Source of the DNA: Mucilaginibacter sp. OK268
Lineage (GTDB): Bacteria; Bacteroidota; Bacteroidia; Sphingobacteriales; Sphingobacteriaceae
Reading direction: 5' to 3'
Assembly (NCBI RefSeq): GCF_900103125.1
Contig: NZ_FNJV01000003.1
Location: forward strand, 930,001-994,000
DNA: 64,000 nt
Positions 25,741 to 34,057 of this stretch are shown piece by piece (the stretch's first letter is position 1; each line of letters begins with the position of its first letter). The notes under the pieces are model-generated. The model saw nothing but the letters and a program-made list of their open reading frames with translations, was not told the DNA's origin and did not search any database. Both the position numbers and the translations under genes were made by a program.

Positions 25741-28200
25741 ATGAAAAGATCAATATTATCCTTTTTAACTTTTATCTGCATCTCGGGCCAGTTGAGTTAT
25801 GCCCAGCAAAAAACAAGACTTACCGGTAACTGGGAGTTTTTAAAGCAGGACATCGGTGGTGTATGGGAAGCCGTGCGTCCGGTTACGCCCGGTAACCCCG
25901 AAAGTGTTCCGGTTTGGCAAAAGGTAACCCTGCCCCATTGTTTCAACTCCCGAGATGCGGTTGATCCGGATACCCATTATTACCAGGGACCGGGCTGGTA
26001 CCGCACCCAACTGGATATTAAAAATCCTTATGCTAATGGCCATACCCTGCTCCATTTTGAAGGTGCCGGGCAAAAAACCGAAGTGTATGTATACACCACC
26101 AAAGTAGGCGCTCATTTGGGTGGCTATGATGAGTGGACGGTAGATATAACCCAGGCGGTAGAAGATTTTAGAAAGACTGATGTTTATCAAAAAAGATTTA
26201 AGGGGCGCATCCCGGTGGAGATCCGATGTGATGACTCTCGTGATCTGGAAACCATCCCCTCGCAATTATCTGATTTTAATGTTTATGGTGGGCTTTACCG
26301 TTACCTGAACCTGGTGTATGCCCCAGCTGTTTCATTGGATAAAATATTTGCTTCGGCACAAACAGATAAAGAAGGTAAACAAGGCGAACTACAGATTAAA
26401 GCCAGATTTTATAACCCGGCTAATAGCTCTACTGCCGATGGTTTGATTAAACTGATCGACCCTCAGGGAAAAGTTGTAGCTGATAAAACTTTTCAATTAA
26501 GCAATTTAACCGGCGATGTTTCTATTGGCTCATTCCAGGTTAAGAAACCCAAATTATGGTCACCGGCCAATCCGGCCTTGTACACGGTTGAAGTATCCGT
26601 TAAATATAGAGATCAGGTTGATGTACAAACCGAAAAAGTCGGCTTCCGCAATTTTGAATTTGCTGATAACGGGCCATTTTATCTGAACGGAAAACGCTTG
26701 CTATTACGCGGCACGCATCGCCATGAAGATCAGGCCGGCGTAGCCGAAGCCATGACCGATAGTATGATGCATCAGGAAATGCAGATGATGAAGGATATGG
26801 GTGTAAACTTTATCAGGTTGGGTCATTATCAGCAGTCCCGAACCATATTGAATTTATGTGACAGCCTGGGCATTTTGGTTTGGGAAGAAGAACCCTGGTG
26901 CCGTGGTGGTTTAGGCGGCGAAGGGTATCAGAACCAGGCCAAACAAATGATGACTAACATGATCGAGCAGCATTTTAATCATCCGGCCATTATTCTTTGG
27001 GGATTGGGTAACGAGAACGACTGGGAGGGCGATTTCCCGGTGTTTGATAAAGAAAAGATCCACGAGTTCATGAAAGCGCAGAATGATCTGACCCATCGTT
27101 TGGATCCTTCACGCAAAACCACCATCAGACGTTGTGATTTCTGTAAAGATATACCCGATGTATATTCTCCTTCTATCTGGGCAGGTTGGTACCGTGGCTT
27201 ATTTACCGAGTATAAGGCCACTTCCGAAGAAGAATTTAAAAAAGTAAAACGCTTTTTCCATGCCGAATGGGGCGGTGACAGTCATGCCCTGCGCCATTCC
27301 GAAAATCCGGATAAAGCATTAAGCAATATCAAGGCTGGAACTGGAACAGACGAACGTCTGGGCGACGCTTCTTTATACGGTGGTGCAGCCCGTGCATCAA
27401 AAGACGGTGACTGGAGCGAAAGCTATATCTGTAACCTGTTCGACTGGCACTTAAAAGAACAGGAAACTATGTCATGGCTTACAGGTTCGGCCTTTTGGAT
27501 CTTTAAAGATTTCTCGACCCCTATCCGCCCGGATAACCCTATCCCCTACATGAATCAGAAGGGTGTGGTTGAACGCGATCTTACCCCTAAAGAGTCTTAC
27601 TACGTATTTCAATCCTATTGGACAGATAAACCTATGGCCCATATTTACGGGCATAGCTGGCCCGTGCGCTGGGGTGATCCCGGTGAAGAAAAGATGGTAA
27701 AAGTATATTCCAATTGTGACAATGCCGAACTTTTTGTGAACGGTAAAAGCTATGGCATAAAAAAACGCAACAGCCAGGATTTTCCAGCGGCAGGCTTGCG
27801 TTGGATGGTACCTTTACAGGCAGGTAACAACGACATCAAAGTAGTAGCCCATAAAGGCAAACAAACCGTTACCGACCAGATCAGTCAGCAATACCAGACC
27901 GAAAAATGGGGTAAGCCAGCCAAAATAGTGATCGAAAAAGTGAAAGATGAAAACGGAGAAGCTACTATTCAAGTAAAACTGCAAGACAGCAAAGGTGTAC
28001 AATGCCTTGATGCGGTAAACTGGATCACGTTTTCACTGACCGGCGATGGTACTTTGATAGATGATCTGGGTACTTCAAGAGGCTCACGCAAAGTGCAAGC
28101 CTATAATGGTCGCGCTTTAATCAGTATAAAAACAAATAATGGCAAAAGCGTGGTGGGTGTACAATCGCCGGGCTTATCGACAGCATTTATTAATTTATAA
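25741..28200 (+). CDS. GH2 family glycoside hydrolase (beta-galactosidase/beta-glucuronidase type)
   Basis: The 819-residue enzyme has a signal peptide (cleavage near LSYAQQ), a GH2 sugar-binding N-domain (TGNWEFLKQD, GPGWYRTQLD), an immunoglobulin-like domain and a TIM barrel. Glu425 in WGLGNENDWEG is the expected acid/base and Glu509 in FFHAEWGGD the expected nucleophile. A C-terminal region (VKVYSNCDNAELFVNGKSYG, then a second beta domain) is a further GH2 module. In this operon it probably removes beta-linked galactose or glucuronate from lyase products; the specificity is unproven. It lies 18 bp after one lyase gene and 3 bp before the other. Confidence 0.9.
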   Translation: MKRSILSFLTFICISGQLSYAQQKTRLTGNWEFLKQDIGGVWEAVRPVTPGNPESVPVWQKVTLPHCFNSRDAVDPDTHYYQGPGWYRTQLDIKNPYANGHTLLHFEGAGQKTEVYVYTTKVGAHLGGYDEWTVDITQAVEDFRKTDVYQKRFKGRIPVEIRCDDSRDLETIPSQLSDFNVYGGLYRYLNLVYAPAVSLDKIFASAQTDKEGKQGELQIKARFYNPANSSTADGLIKLIDPQGKVVADKTFQLSNLTGDVSIGSFQVKKPKLWSPANPALYTVEVSVKYRDQVDVQTEKVGFRNFEFADNGPFYLNGKRLLLRGTHRHEDQAGVAEAMTDSMMHQEMQMMKDMGVNFIRLGHYQQSRTILNLCDSLGILVWEEEPWCRGGLGGEGYQNQAKQMMTNMIEQHFNHPAIILWGLGNENDWEGDFPVFDKEKIHEFMKAQNDLTHRLDPSRKTTIRRCDFCKDIPDVYSPSIWAGWYRGLFTEYKATSEEEFKKVKRFFHAEWGGDSHALRHSENPDKALSNIKAGTGTDERLGDASLYGGAARASKDGDWSESYICNLFDWHLKEQETMSWLTGSAFWIFKDFSTPIRPDNPIPYMNQKGVVERDLTPKESYYVFQSYWTDKPMAHIYGHSWPVRWGDPGEEKMVKVYSNCDNAELFVNGKSYGIKKRNSQDFPAAGLRWMVPLQAGNNDIKVVAHKGKQTVTDQISQQYQTEKWGKPAKIVIEKVKDENGEATIQVKLQDSKGVQCLDAVNWITFSLTGDGTLIDDLGTSRGSRKVQAYNGRALISIKTNNGKSVVGVQSPGLSTAFINL

Positions 28201-28203
28201 GTT

Positions 28204-29379
28204 ATGTTTAAAATACGGTATCTATTATTTCTTTGTTTGCCCCTGCTTTTGCTAAGCTGGCAAACAGACACAGGGTTGCCTGTTAAACAACAGGTAACAG
28301 CTACATTAAAGGCCGATATATTAAAAGAAGCCGCCTGGGCGCTTAAACAGGATCCGGTAACAGTTACCGCCGAAACTTGTCCGCGCAGCTCGGGAGGTAA
28401 ACATGATTTTTACTCCGAAGGCGATTATTGGTGGCCAAATCCACAGGACCCTAACGGGCCATATATACAAAAGGATGGGTTAACCAATCCTGGGAATTTT
28501 GTGGCCCATCGTCTGGCTATGATCCGTTTCAGCCGTATTATTGGTGCATTAGCCTCGGCTTATCAGATCACAAGTGATAAAAAGTATGTTAAACAAGCCA
28601 TCTGGCACCTGAAAGCCTGGTTCATTAACCCCGAAACCATGATGAACCCTAACCTGCAATATGCTCAAGCCATCAAAGGTGTGGCCACTGGTCGCGGTAT
28701 AGGTATTATTGATACCATACAATTAATGGAGGTGGTTCAGGGTCTGGAAGCGATGCAAAACTCATCCTTGATTGATCAGCAAACGTTGGCGGGTATTAAA
28801 GGGTGGTTTACCCAATATATTACCTGGCTTACCACTCATCCATATGGTAAGGACGAAATGAGCGCTAAAAATAATCACGGTACTTGCTGGGCCATGCAAA
28901 CCGCTTGCTTTGCCAAATTTACGGGCAATAAGGAGGTGATGGATTTTTGCCGCAACCGCTTTAAAGAAGTATTACTACCCAGCCAGATAGCAGCAGATGG
29001 TAGTTTCCCCTTAGAGTTAAAACGCACTAAACCCTATGGCTATTCTATATTTAACCTGGATGCCATGACCACCCTTTGCCAGATACTAAGCGACAAAAAC
29101 GATAACTTGTGGACCTATCAAACACCAGATGGCCGGTCCATCAAAAAAGGGATCGAGTTTCTATATCCCTTTTTAAAAGATAAAAATACCTGGCCTTATG
29201 CACATGATGTAATGCACTGGGAAAGCTGGCCTGTTGCCCAACCCTCATTAGTTTTTGGCGCAGCAACCTATGGTAATGCCGATTGGCTCAATACCTGGAA
29301 AAAACTGGATCACGCTCCTACTGATGAAGAGATCATTAGAAACTTACCGGTAAGGCATCCTCTTATTTGGCTCAATTAA
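28204..29379 (+). CDS. Alginate-lyase-superfamily lyase (PL38-like), second of pair
   Basis: The 391-residue protein starts with MFKIRYLLFLCLPLLLLSWQ, an export signal, and has KHDFYSEGDYWWPNPQDPNG, NPNLQYAQAIKGVATGRGIG and AKNNHGTCWA (Asn223, Asn224, His225). These match the motif order of the protein at 24526-25722, while the flanking sequence is clearly diverged. Two different lyases in one operon may cut at different positions or act endo versus exo. It is the last gene before a strong bidirectional terminator, so the operon ends here. Family is well supported; the substrate is inferred to be uronic-acid rich. Confidence 0.75.
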   Translation: MFKIRYLLFLCLPLLLLSWQTDTGLPVKQQVTATLKADILKEAAWALKQDPVTVTAETCPRSSGGKHDFYSEGDYWWPNPQDPNGPYIQKDGLTNPGNFVAHRLAMIRFSRIIGALASAYQITSDKKYVKQAIWHLKAWFINPETMMNPNLQYAQAIKGVATGRGIGIIDTIQLMEVVQGLEAMQNSSLIDQQTLAGIKGWFTQYITWLTTHPYGKDEMSAKNNHGTCWAMQTACFAKFTGNKEVMDFCRNRFKEVLLPSQIAADGSFPLELKRTKPYGYSIFNLDAMTTLCQILSDKNDNLWTYQTPDGRSIKKGIEFLYPFLKDKNTWPYAHDVMHWESWPVAQPSLVFGAATYGNADWLNTWKKLDHAPTDEEIIRNLPVRHPLIWLN

Positions 29380-29382
29380 CAC

Positions 29383-29420
29383 ATAAAAAAGCCCGGTTCA
29401 ATTGAGCCGGGCTTTTTTAT
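29383..29420. terminator. Bidirectional rho-independent terminator
   Basis: AAAAAAGCCCGG pairs with CCGGGCTTTTTT across a short loop around TTCAATTGAG, leaving a near-perfect palindrome with T-runs on both strands. It sits 3 bp after the last lyase stop and 10 bp beyond the convergent lipoprotein gene, serving both. Confidence 0.92.
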
Positions 29421-29429
29421 GTTGTATCA

Positions 29430-29897
29430 TTAATTAGGTAATAGTCTGTGAAATTTAAATTCGGTTAATACCGGGGCGTCGGCCGGATAGGTGATATATT
29501 TTAAGGTTAATAGGTTAGCATCAAGCGTAAATGTGGTATTATCATAAAGCTTGACATTACTTGGCGTTTTAACTACAGGGTTTTGGCCATTTTGCTCAGC
29601 CATTTCTTTGATCGTAACTTTTAAACTATCCCCTTTTGTTATATAAGTCCCGGTATACGAAGTTTGAGTAGTTGGGTTGCCATAATGGACTAACGTATAG
29701 GTAAATTCGCCAAGTCCCCCGAAATTTAAGTGGGTCTCAAAATTAGGCGTCTGGCTTACATCTACCCATCCTCCAACAAGGTTTTTAACAGGTTCAGTTA
29801 CTGGTTTCTTTTCCTTTTTGCATGCCCCTGTTATTAACAGCGTACAAATCAGTATGCCATGCAAAACATTGATAAAATTAGGTTTAAGCGATTTCAT
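29430..29897 (-). CDS. Small lipoprotein, lipocalin-like
   Basis: The start is chosen at 29897 (MKSLKPNFIN); the longer frame has no leader. The 155-residue product has a lipobox LLITGACKK, a charged linker and a beta-rich domain: LVGGWVDVSQTPNFETHLNF, SYTGTYITKGDSLKVTIKE and NTTFTLDANLLTLKYITYP. This strand pattern is that of lipocalin-like Bacteroidota lipoproteins of unknown ligand. It is monocistronic and convergent with the lyase operon, so no functional link is implied by its position. Confidence 0.7.
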   Translation of the reverse strand: MKSLKPNFINVLHGILICTLLITGACKKEKKPVTEPVKNLVGGWVDVSQTPNFETHLNFGGLGEFTYTLVHYGNPTTQTSYTGTYITKGDSLKVTIKEMAEQNGQNPVVKTPSNVKLYDNTTFTLDANLLTLKYITYPADAPVLTEFKFHRLLPN

Positions 29898-29967
29898 AAA
29901 ATGCAGGTTTATAACCCTTACGGCACACCAAAGCATTTCGCTACAACCACTTATTCTTTTCAGTTCA

Positions 29968-30786
29968 TTAATATATCGGGACTCCTAAACTGATCCCATA
30001 TCGTTTCACAGATGATTTGAAAACTTCCCTGGCTACCTGTGTTAAATTTTGCCACTCAAAACCGCCGTAGATAGTATCAAACCGGATATTGTCTACCCGT
30101 TTGATCACCTCAGTTAGCTCCTTCTCAGGTAAGGGAATAACATTGGGGTAGCTGTACATAAAGGCTAAATGTTTTTTGCTTTTGGCTACATAGATACTGT
30201 CGCCGGTAAGTAATGCGCCTTCTGCAGATAAGCGTGGCACCCGTAGTACGCTGCTGCCCGGGAAATGCCCACCGGTGTTGATGATGGAGATACCATCCCA
30301 CAACTGCTGTTCAGCTCCCTCCCAAAATGTGATACGCGGGCCTTTGTTAAGCATCCATTGCTCATCAGCAGCATTAATATAAACCGGGCAATCAAAGGTC
30401 TCTGCCCACTCGTTCACGTTACTATAAAAATGTGGGTGCGAAAATGCGATGGCTTTTATTCCTCCCTTTGATCTGATAAAATCAATGACCTCCTGGTTAA
30501 GCAGCGGAATGCAATCCCATAAAATACTACCCCCAGGCGAAAGTGTTAATAAAGCCCTGTTTCCAAGCGCGAATAATGGTGTTACCTGAAAGGAGAAAAG
30601 CGTAGGACTAAGTTCCCTGATCTGTACTTGATGATTGGCCACTATTTCGGCTGAATTAGTCCAATTTTGACCATCTTCGGCCAGGTATTGCCGGTCGTCA
30701 TTACATATCGGGCAAACTTCTGGTGATGACAATTCTGCCTTATATTGTGTACCGCAGGTACAGCATGTATTTTTTACTGGTTCCAT
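29968..30786 (-). CDS. MBL-fold protein with N-terminal rubredoxin-like zinc ribbon
   Basis: The 272-residue protein begins with a CxxC...CxxC knuckle (CCTCG at ~8-12 and CPICND at 25-30). A metallo-beta-lactamase fold follows: SPGGSILWDCIPLL, IAFSHPHFYSNVNEW (res 113-127), NTGGHFPGSSVLRV and ALLTGDSIYV. The usual HxHxDH metal motif is reduced to HPHFYS, so the Asp and third His are missing, while the later His and Asp remain. Metal loading and catalysis may therefore differ from typical members. It lies 26 bp after the AhpD-like gene and is probably co-transcribed; redox or detoxification roles are possible. Confidence 0.75.
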   Translation of the reverse strand: MEPVKNTCCTCGTQYKAELSSPEVCPICNDDRQYLAEDGQNWTNSAEIVANHQVQIRELSPTLFSFQVTPLFALGNRALLTLSPGGSILWDCIPLLNQEVIDFIRSKGGIKAIAFSHPHFYSNVNEWAETFDCPVYINAADEQWMLNKGPRITFWEGAEQQLWDGISIINTGGHFPGSSVLRVPRLSAEGALLTGDSIYVAKSKKHLAFMYSYPNVIPLPEKELTEVIKRVDNIRFDTIYGGFEWQNLTQVAREVFKSSVKRYGISLGVPIY

Positions 30787-30812
30787 AATTTTATTTACGA
30801 TGCTTCTTGTTA

Positions 30813-31256
30813 TTAATCCTCACCCGCAACCAGGTGCATAGCAATAGCTATCCGGTTCCAGCTGTTGATGGTTGTAGTTACAAATATGACCTGTGCCAGC
30901 TTTTGTTTACCCAGCAGTCTCAGTGCATTTTCATAAGTTTTATCGGATACACCATGATCGGCAATACGGGTTAACTCTGTAGCTAATTGTAAAATAGTCT
31001 GCTCTTCTTCGGTAAAAAATGGGGTTTCCCACCAGGTGGCCAGTGCGAAAAGTCGTTGGGTAGTTTCGCCAAGGGCGATGGCATCTTTGGTATGATAGTC
31101 GATACAATAACCACAGCCGTTGATCTGGGATACGCGTATCCTGATCAGTTCCTGCAGGCGGCGGTCGAGTTCAAATTCAGCCCACTGTTTATCGGCAACA
31201 GCCATGGCCTTATAAATACGGGGCTCTGCCTCGTCAATGTTCATTCTCCGTTTCAT
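30813..31256 (-). CDS. AhpD-like / carboxymuconolactone decarboxylase family protein
   Basis: The 147-residue protein is a CMD-family helical domain. The active-site motif INGCGYCIDYHTKDA (Cys48, Cys51, His55) matches the CxxC-x3-H of AhpD-type peroxidase proteins. Members either reduce peroxides with a partner or act as gamma-carboxymuconolactone decarboxylases; the paired cysteines favour a redox role. It is first in a leftward pair with the MBL-fold gene. A palindromic AGTCCA operator-like cluster lies in the 102-bp gap upstream, suggesting dedicated control. It is cytoplasmic by composition. Confidence 0.88.
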   Translation of the reverse strand: MKRRMNIDEAEPRIYKAMAVADKQWAEFELDRRLQELIRIRVSQINGCGYCIDYHTKDAIALGETTQRLFALATWWETPFFTEEEQTILQLATELTRIADHGVSDKTYENALRLLGKQKLAQVIFVTTTINSWNRIAIAMHLVAGED

Positions 31257-31295
31257 GTCTGGTTAGATTAATTATCATCTAATTTCAGACATTAT

Positions 31296-31340
31296 TGGAC
31301 TACTTATATAGTCCAGACATTACAAAAGAAATAGTCCAGA
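31296..31340. promoter_or_regulatory. AGTCCA palindrome plus third half-site
   Basis: TGGACT (31296) and AGTCCA (ending 31315) form an inverted repeat with an 8-bp centre, and AGTCCAGA recurs at 31333-31340, 23 bp after the preceding half-site. The cluster is upstream of the AhpD-like gene and just beyond the stop of the DUF2264 gene. It looks like a repressor or activator binding region for the AhpD/MBL pair; the binding protein is unknown. Confidence 0.5.
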
Positions 31341-31358
31341 TATAAATAAATTATCGGG

Positions 31359-32603
31359 TTAGTCAATAGCATGATCTGTTTCGATATCTGTTCCCTTCCA
31401 CACCTTTTTGGCTGTCCAGTCTTCATCTGCTTTCTGCCAAAACTCGTCAGACGGAGGTAAACCCAGAATCAGAAAAGCTTCGGAACAAAGATAGAGGCTT
31501 CCTGTCGACATATATCCTTCGCCAATATTGGGCTGATGACCGTATAACCCGACCTGCAACCAGCCTTTATCATCAAAAGTCCTGGGTGCTTCTAACTGTC
31601 TTTTAATCAGCGTATATAAAGCTGCCCTCACCTGTTGAGGTTTAACCGCATCAGGCAAAGCGTGCATCAACGCAATTTTTGATAAAAGCTGAAAAGCGCC
31701 AAAGCGGTAAGCCAGGGAACGGCCAATGGGCGGATAAGTACCTTCGGGCGATATCAATCGCTCCTGAATAGCGGCATAACGACGGGCACGTTTCAACGCG
31801 GTATCATAAGTTGTCTTTTGATCGATACCGGCATTTTGGAGGGTTTGTAATACATCCAGCAACATAGGCTGTATCACAAAACTGTTGTAATAATCCCAAT
31901 GAAAATCGGCACCATCACCATACAAACCGTCCCCCTTGTACCACAATTGATGCTGTTTGATAGCGTAATCCATCCGCATCCTATCACCATAGTTATCAAA
32001 TTTCAGCAAGGCGGCTTCAATAGTGGCGCTGAACAACAGCCAATTGTTATATCCTGGCGTAATAACCCGTGAGGATTTAAACGCGGCAATAATATTGGCT
32101 TTGGTTGGCGCATCCAACGGATCCCATAATTGATGCGGTGCACGCAATAAAGCCTGGGCCAAAAAAGCGGCATCCACTACGGGTTGGGCACCTTTGTTAA
32201 AATTCATAAAATCGGGACTGCCTGGATCTGTAGCGTTATGAAGTCCCACACGCGCCAGTTCGATATATTTTTTGCGTAATATACCCTCGGGAGTTTGATC
32301 CGGACCGATCTCGAGCCAGGGGGCCATACCAGCCAATAAGCGGCCAAATGCTTCCAGGTACGTATAATTTTTACGGTCGCCGGTTTTGGCTTCCACCGGC
32401 ATTTGCTGTTTGAGTTCATTTTTGCTCAAGGCGGTCAATACCGGATCGGCTATCCGCACAAGTGATTTAACCAGATAAACTCGCTCTTTTTGGCCGGCAT
32501 CGTTATTTGCCGGCAATTGGGCCATTACTATGCCTGATAAAGGCAGGGATAATATCAAACAGAAAAATTTACGCATTGCAGAATTGATGTTCATCTTTAT
32601 CAT
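31359..32603 (-). CDS. Exported DUF2264 protein
   Basis: The 414-residue frame starts MIKMNINSAMRKFFCLILSL; an internal ATG (MRKFF) may be the real start, giving a standard signal peptide cut near IVMAQ. DUF2264 features include TYLEAFGRLLAGMAPWLEIG, NWLLFSATIEAALLKFDNYG, GDGLYGDGADFHWDYYNSFV and RSLAYRFGAFQ, an alpha-helical toroid fold resembling GH88/GH105 and lyases. Members are often found in sulfated or uronate polysaccharide loci and are suspected carbohydrate-active enzymes, but the activity is not settled. It is the last gene of a leftward group, 2 bp from the sulfatase gene. Confidence 0.82.
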   Translation of the reverse strand: MIKMNINSAMRKFFCLILSLPLSGIVMAQLPANNDAGQKERVYLVKSLVRIADPVLTALSKNELKQQMPVEAKTGDRKNYTYLEAFGRLLAGMAPWLEIGPDQTPEGILRKKYIELARVGLHNATDPGSPDFMNFNKGAQPVVDAAFLAQALLRAPHQLWDPLDAPTKANIIAAFKSSRVITPGYNNWLLFSATIEAALLKFDNYGDRMRMDYAIKQHQLWYKGDGLYGDGADFHWDYYNSFVIQPMLLDVLQTLQNAGIDQKTTYDTALKRARRYAAIQERLISPEGTYPPIGRSLAYRFGAFQLLSKIALMHALPDAVKPQQVRAALYTLIKRQLEAPRTFDDKGWLQVGLYGHQPNIGEGYMSTGSLYLCSEAFLILGLPPSDEFWQKADEDWTAKKVWKGTDIETDHAID

Positions 32604-32605
32604 TT

Positions 32606-33985
32606 TTAATTCTCCGTTTTACCGGGAAATTTATCAAACAAGGCTTTCAGTTCCTTTGCTTTTTCAGGGTATTCCTGAATAACATTGGTTCGTTCGCTTG
32701 GATCGTATGACAAGTTAAACAATTCTATTTTAGATTCCTGTGCCTGATTGGATATCCCAGTATTGGTATTGGCTGATTTTACTTCCCGGTACTTCCAATC
32801 CCCCTGCCGTACAGCCTCACAAATACCGTTGTTTACATAATATATCTCCCTGTGTTTAGGGTGACGACCGCCTTTCCCCAATAATACATCCGAGATAGAC
32901 TGACCATCGAGCACCCGACCTTTTGGCAATGGCGCATTTACCCATTGGGCAAGGGTTGGCAATACATCCAGGTTGCTCACCATGCTGGTGATAGATGCCC
33001 CAACCGGGGTATGATTTTTCCAGTAAACGATAAACGGTTCGCGAACGCCGCCCTCATAACTTTGCCCCTTGCTGCCGCGGAAAACGCCTGCGGTACCAGC
33101 ATCCCAGGGTTTGGTAGCGCCATCACCAGACATGCGCGACGGAAATTCGATCCATGGCCCGTTATCGCTCGAAAACATAAATATGGTATTATCAGCCAGT
33201 CCTTGTTTTTCCAACTGTGCCCAAACCTCGGCCAGACTGGCATCAAGTTGCTCTACCACATCACCCAGATGACCACCATCTGAACGGCCTTTATTCTGTT
33301 GCGAGGAAGCAAAAGCAACCGGCAAATGCGGCACGTTATGCGCCAGGTACAGGAAAAAAGGTTTGCCTTTCTTTTGTTCTTTAATGTATCTGATGGCCTC
33401 GTTCTTGTACAGATCAATAAGGGATGAATCGGCAGGCTTGATTACCTCTGGTTTATGCCCCCTGAATATTTTAAGCGTGGTATCTGTTTTAACATAAGGC
33501 GCCCGGTAATCATGACTATATAAAAGGCCATAATAAGAATCAAACCCCTGTGCCATGGGGTGGTTGTAGGGTTTATGATCGCCCAGGTGCCATTTACCTA
33601 TCATAGCGGTTTTATACCCAACAGCTTTCAGCATTTCGGCGATGGTTACTTCCTGATCTGGTAAGCCCAACTCCGATCCAGGAGGTATTGGATAAGGAAG
33701 GTTCATCCGGGAAGCATAACGTCCAGTTAACAGTGATGCCCTTGATGGCGTACAGCTTGGGCTGGATACCACATAATTGGTTTCGCGTACACCTTTTTGG
33801 GCCATCTTATCCAGAAAAGGCGTCTTGATAACCGGGCTTCCGTAGCAGCTCAGGTCAGAGTAGCCCATATCATCGGCTAGTACAAAAATGATATTTGGCC
33901 GCTGCTGCGCCCTGACATTTAGTGTGATAAAAAGTAAGACAAGCCATATCAGCTTAGTAGATAATTTGCCCGGGAAAGCTCTCAT
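32606..33985 (-). CDS. Sulfatase (S1 family), exported
   Basis: The 459-residue enzyme has a signal peptide (cleavage near NVRAQQ), the metal-binding start [20 protein letters not shown], and the formylglycine motif [13 protein letters not shown] with Cys78 as the residue converted to formylglycine. [19 protein letters not shown] and [12 protein letters not shown] complete the alkaline-phosphatase-like active site. Activation would require an FGE such as the one encoded at 46107-47255. It probably removes sulfate from sugars in the periplasm or at the surface. It is 2 bp from the DUF2264 gene and 72 bp downstream of another sulfatase gene. Confidence 0.93.
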   Translation of the reverse strand: MRAFPGKLSTKLIWLVLLFITLNVRAQQRPNIIFVLADDMGYSDLSCYGSPVIKTPFLDKMAQKGVRETNYVVSSPSCTPSRASLLTGRYASRMNLPYPIPPGSELGLPDQEVTIAEMLKAVGYKTAMIGKWHLGDHKPYNHPMAQGFDSYYGLLYSHDYRAPYVKTDTTLKIFRGHKPEVIKPADSSLIDLYKNEAIRYIKEQKKGKPFFLYLAHNVPHLPVAFASSQQNKGRSDGGHLGDVVEQLDASLAEVWAQLEKQGLADNTIFMFSSDNGPWIEFPSRMSGDGATKPWDAGTAGVFRGSKGQSYEGGVREPFIVYWKNHTPVGASITSMVSNLDVLPTLAQWVNAPLPKGRVLDGQSISDVLLGKGGRHPKHREIYYVNNGICEAVRQGDWKYREVKSANTNTGISNQAQESKIELFNLSYDPSERTNVIQEYPEKAKELKALFDKFPGKTEN

Positions 33986-34057
33986 ACAGGTTTATGTAAT
34001 TTATCCAAAGTAACCGATTGCCGTTTTACTTTGCAAGCGGTTACTTTATTATTTTTG

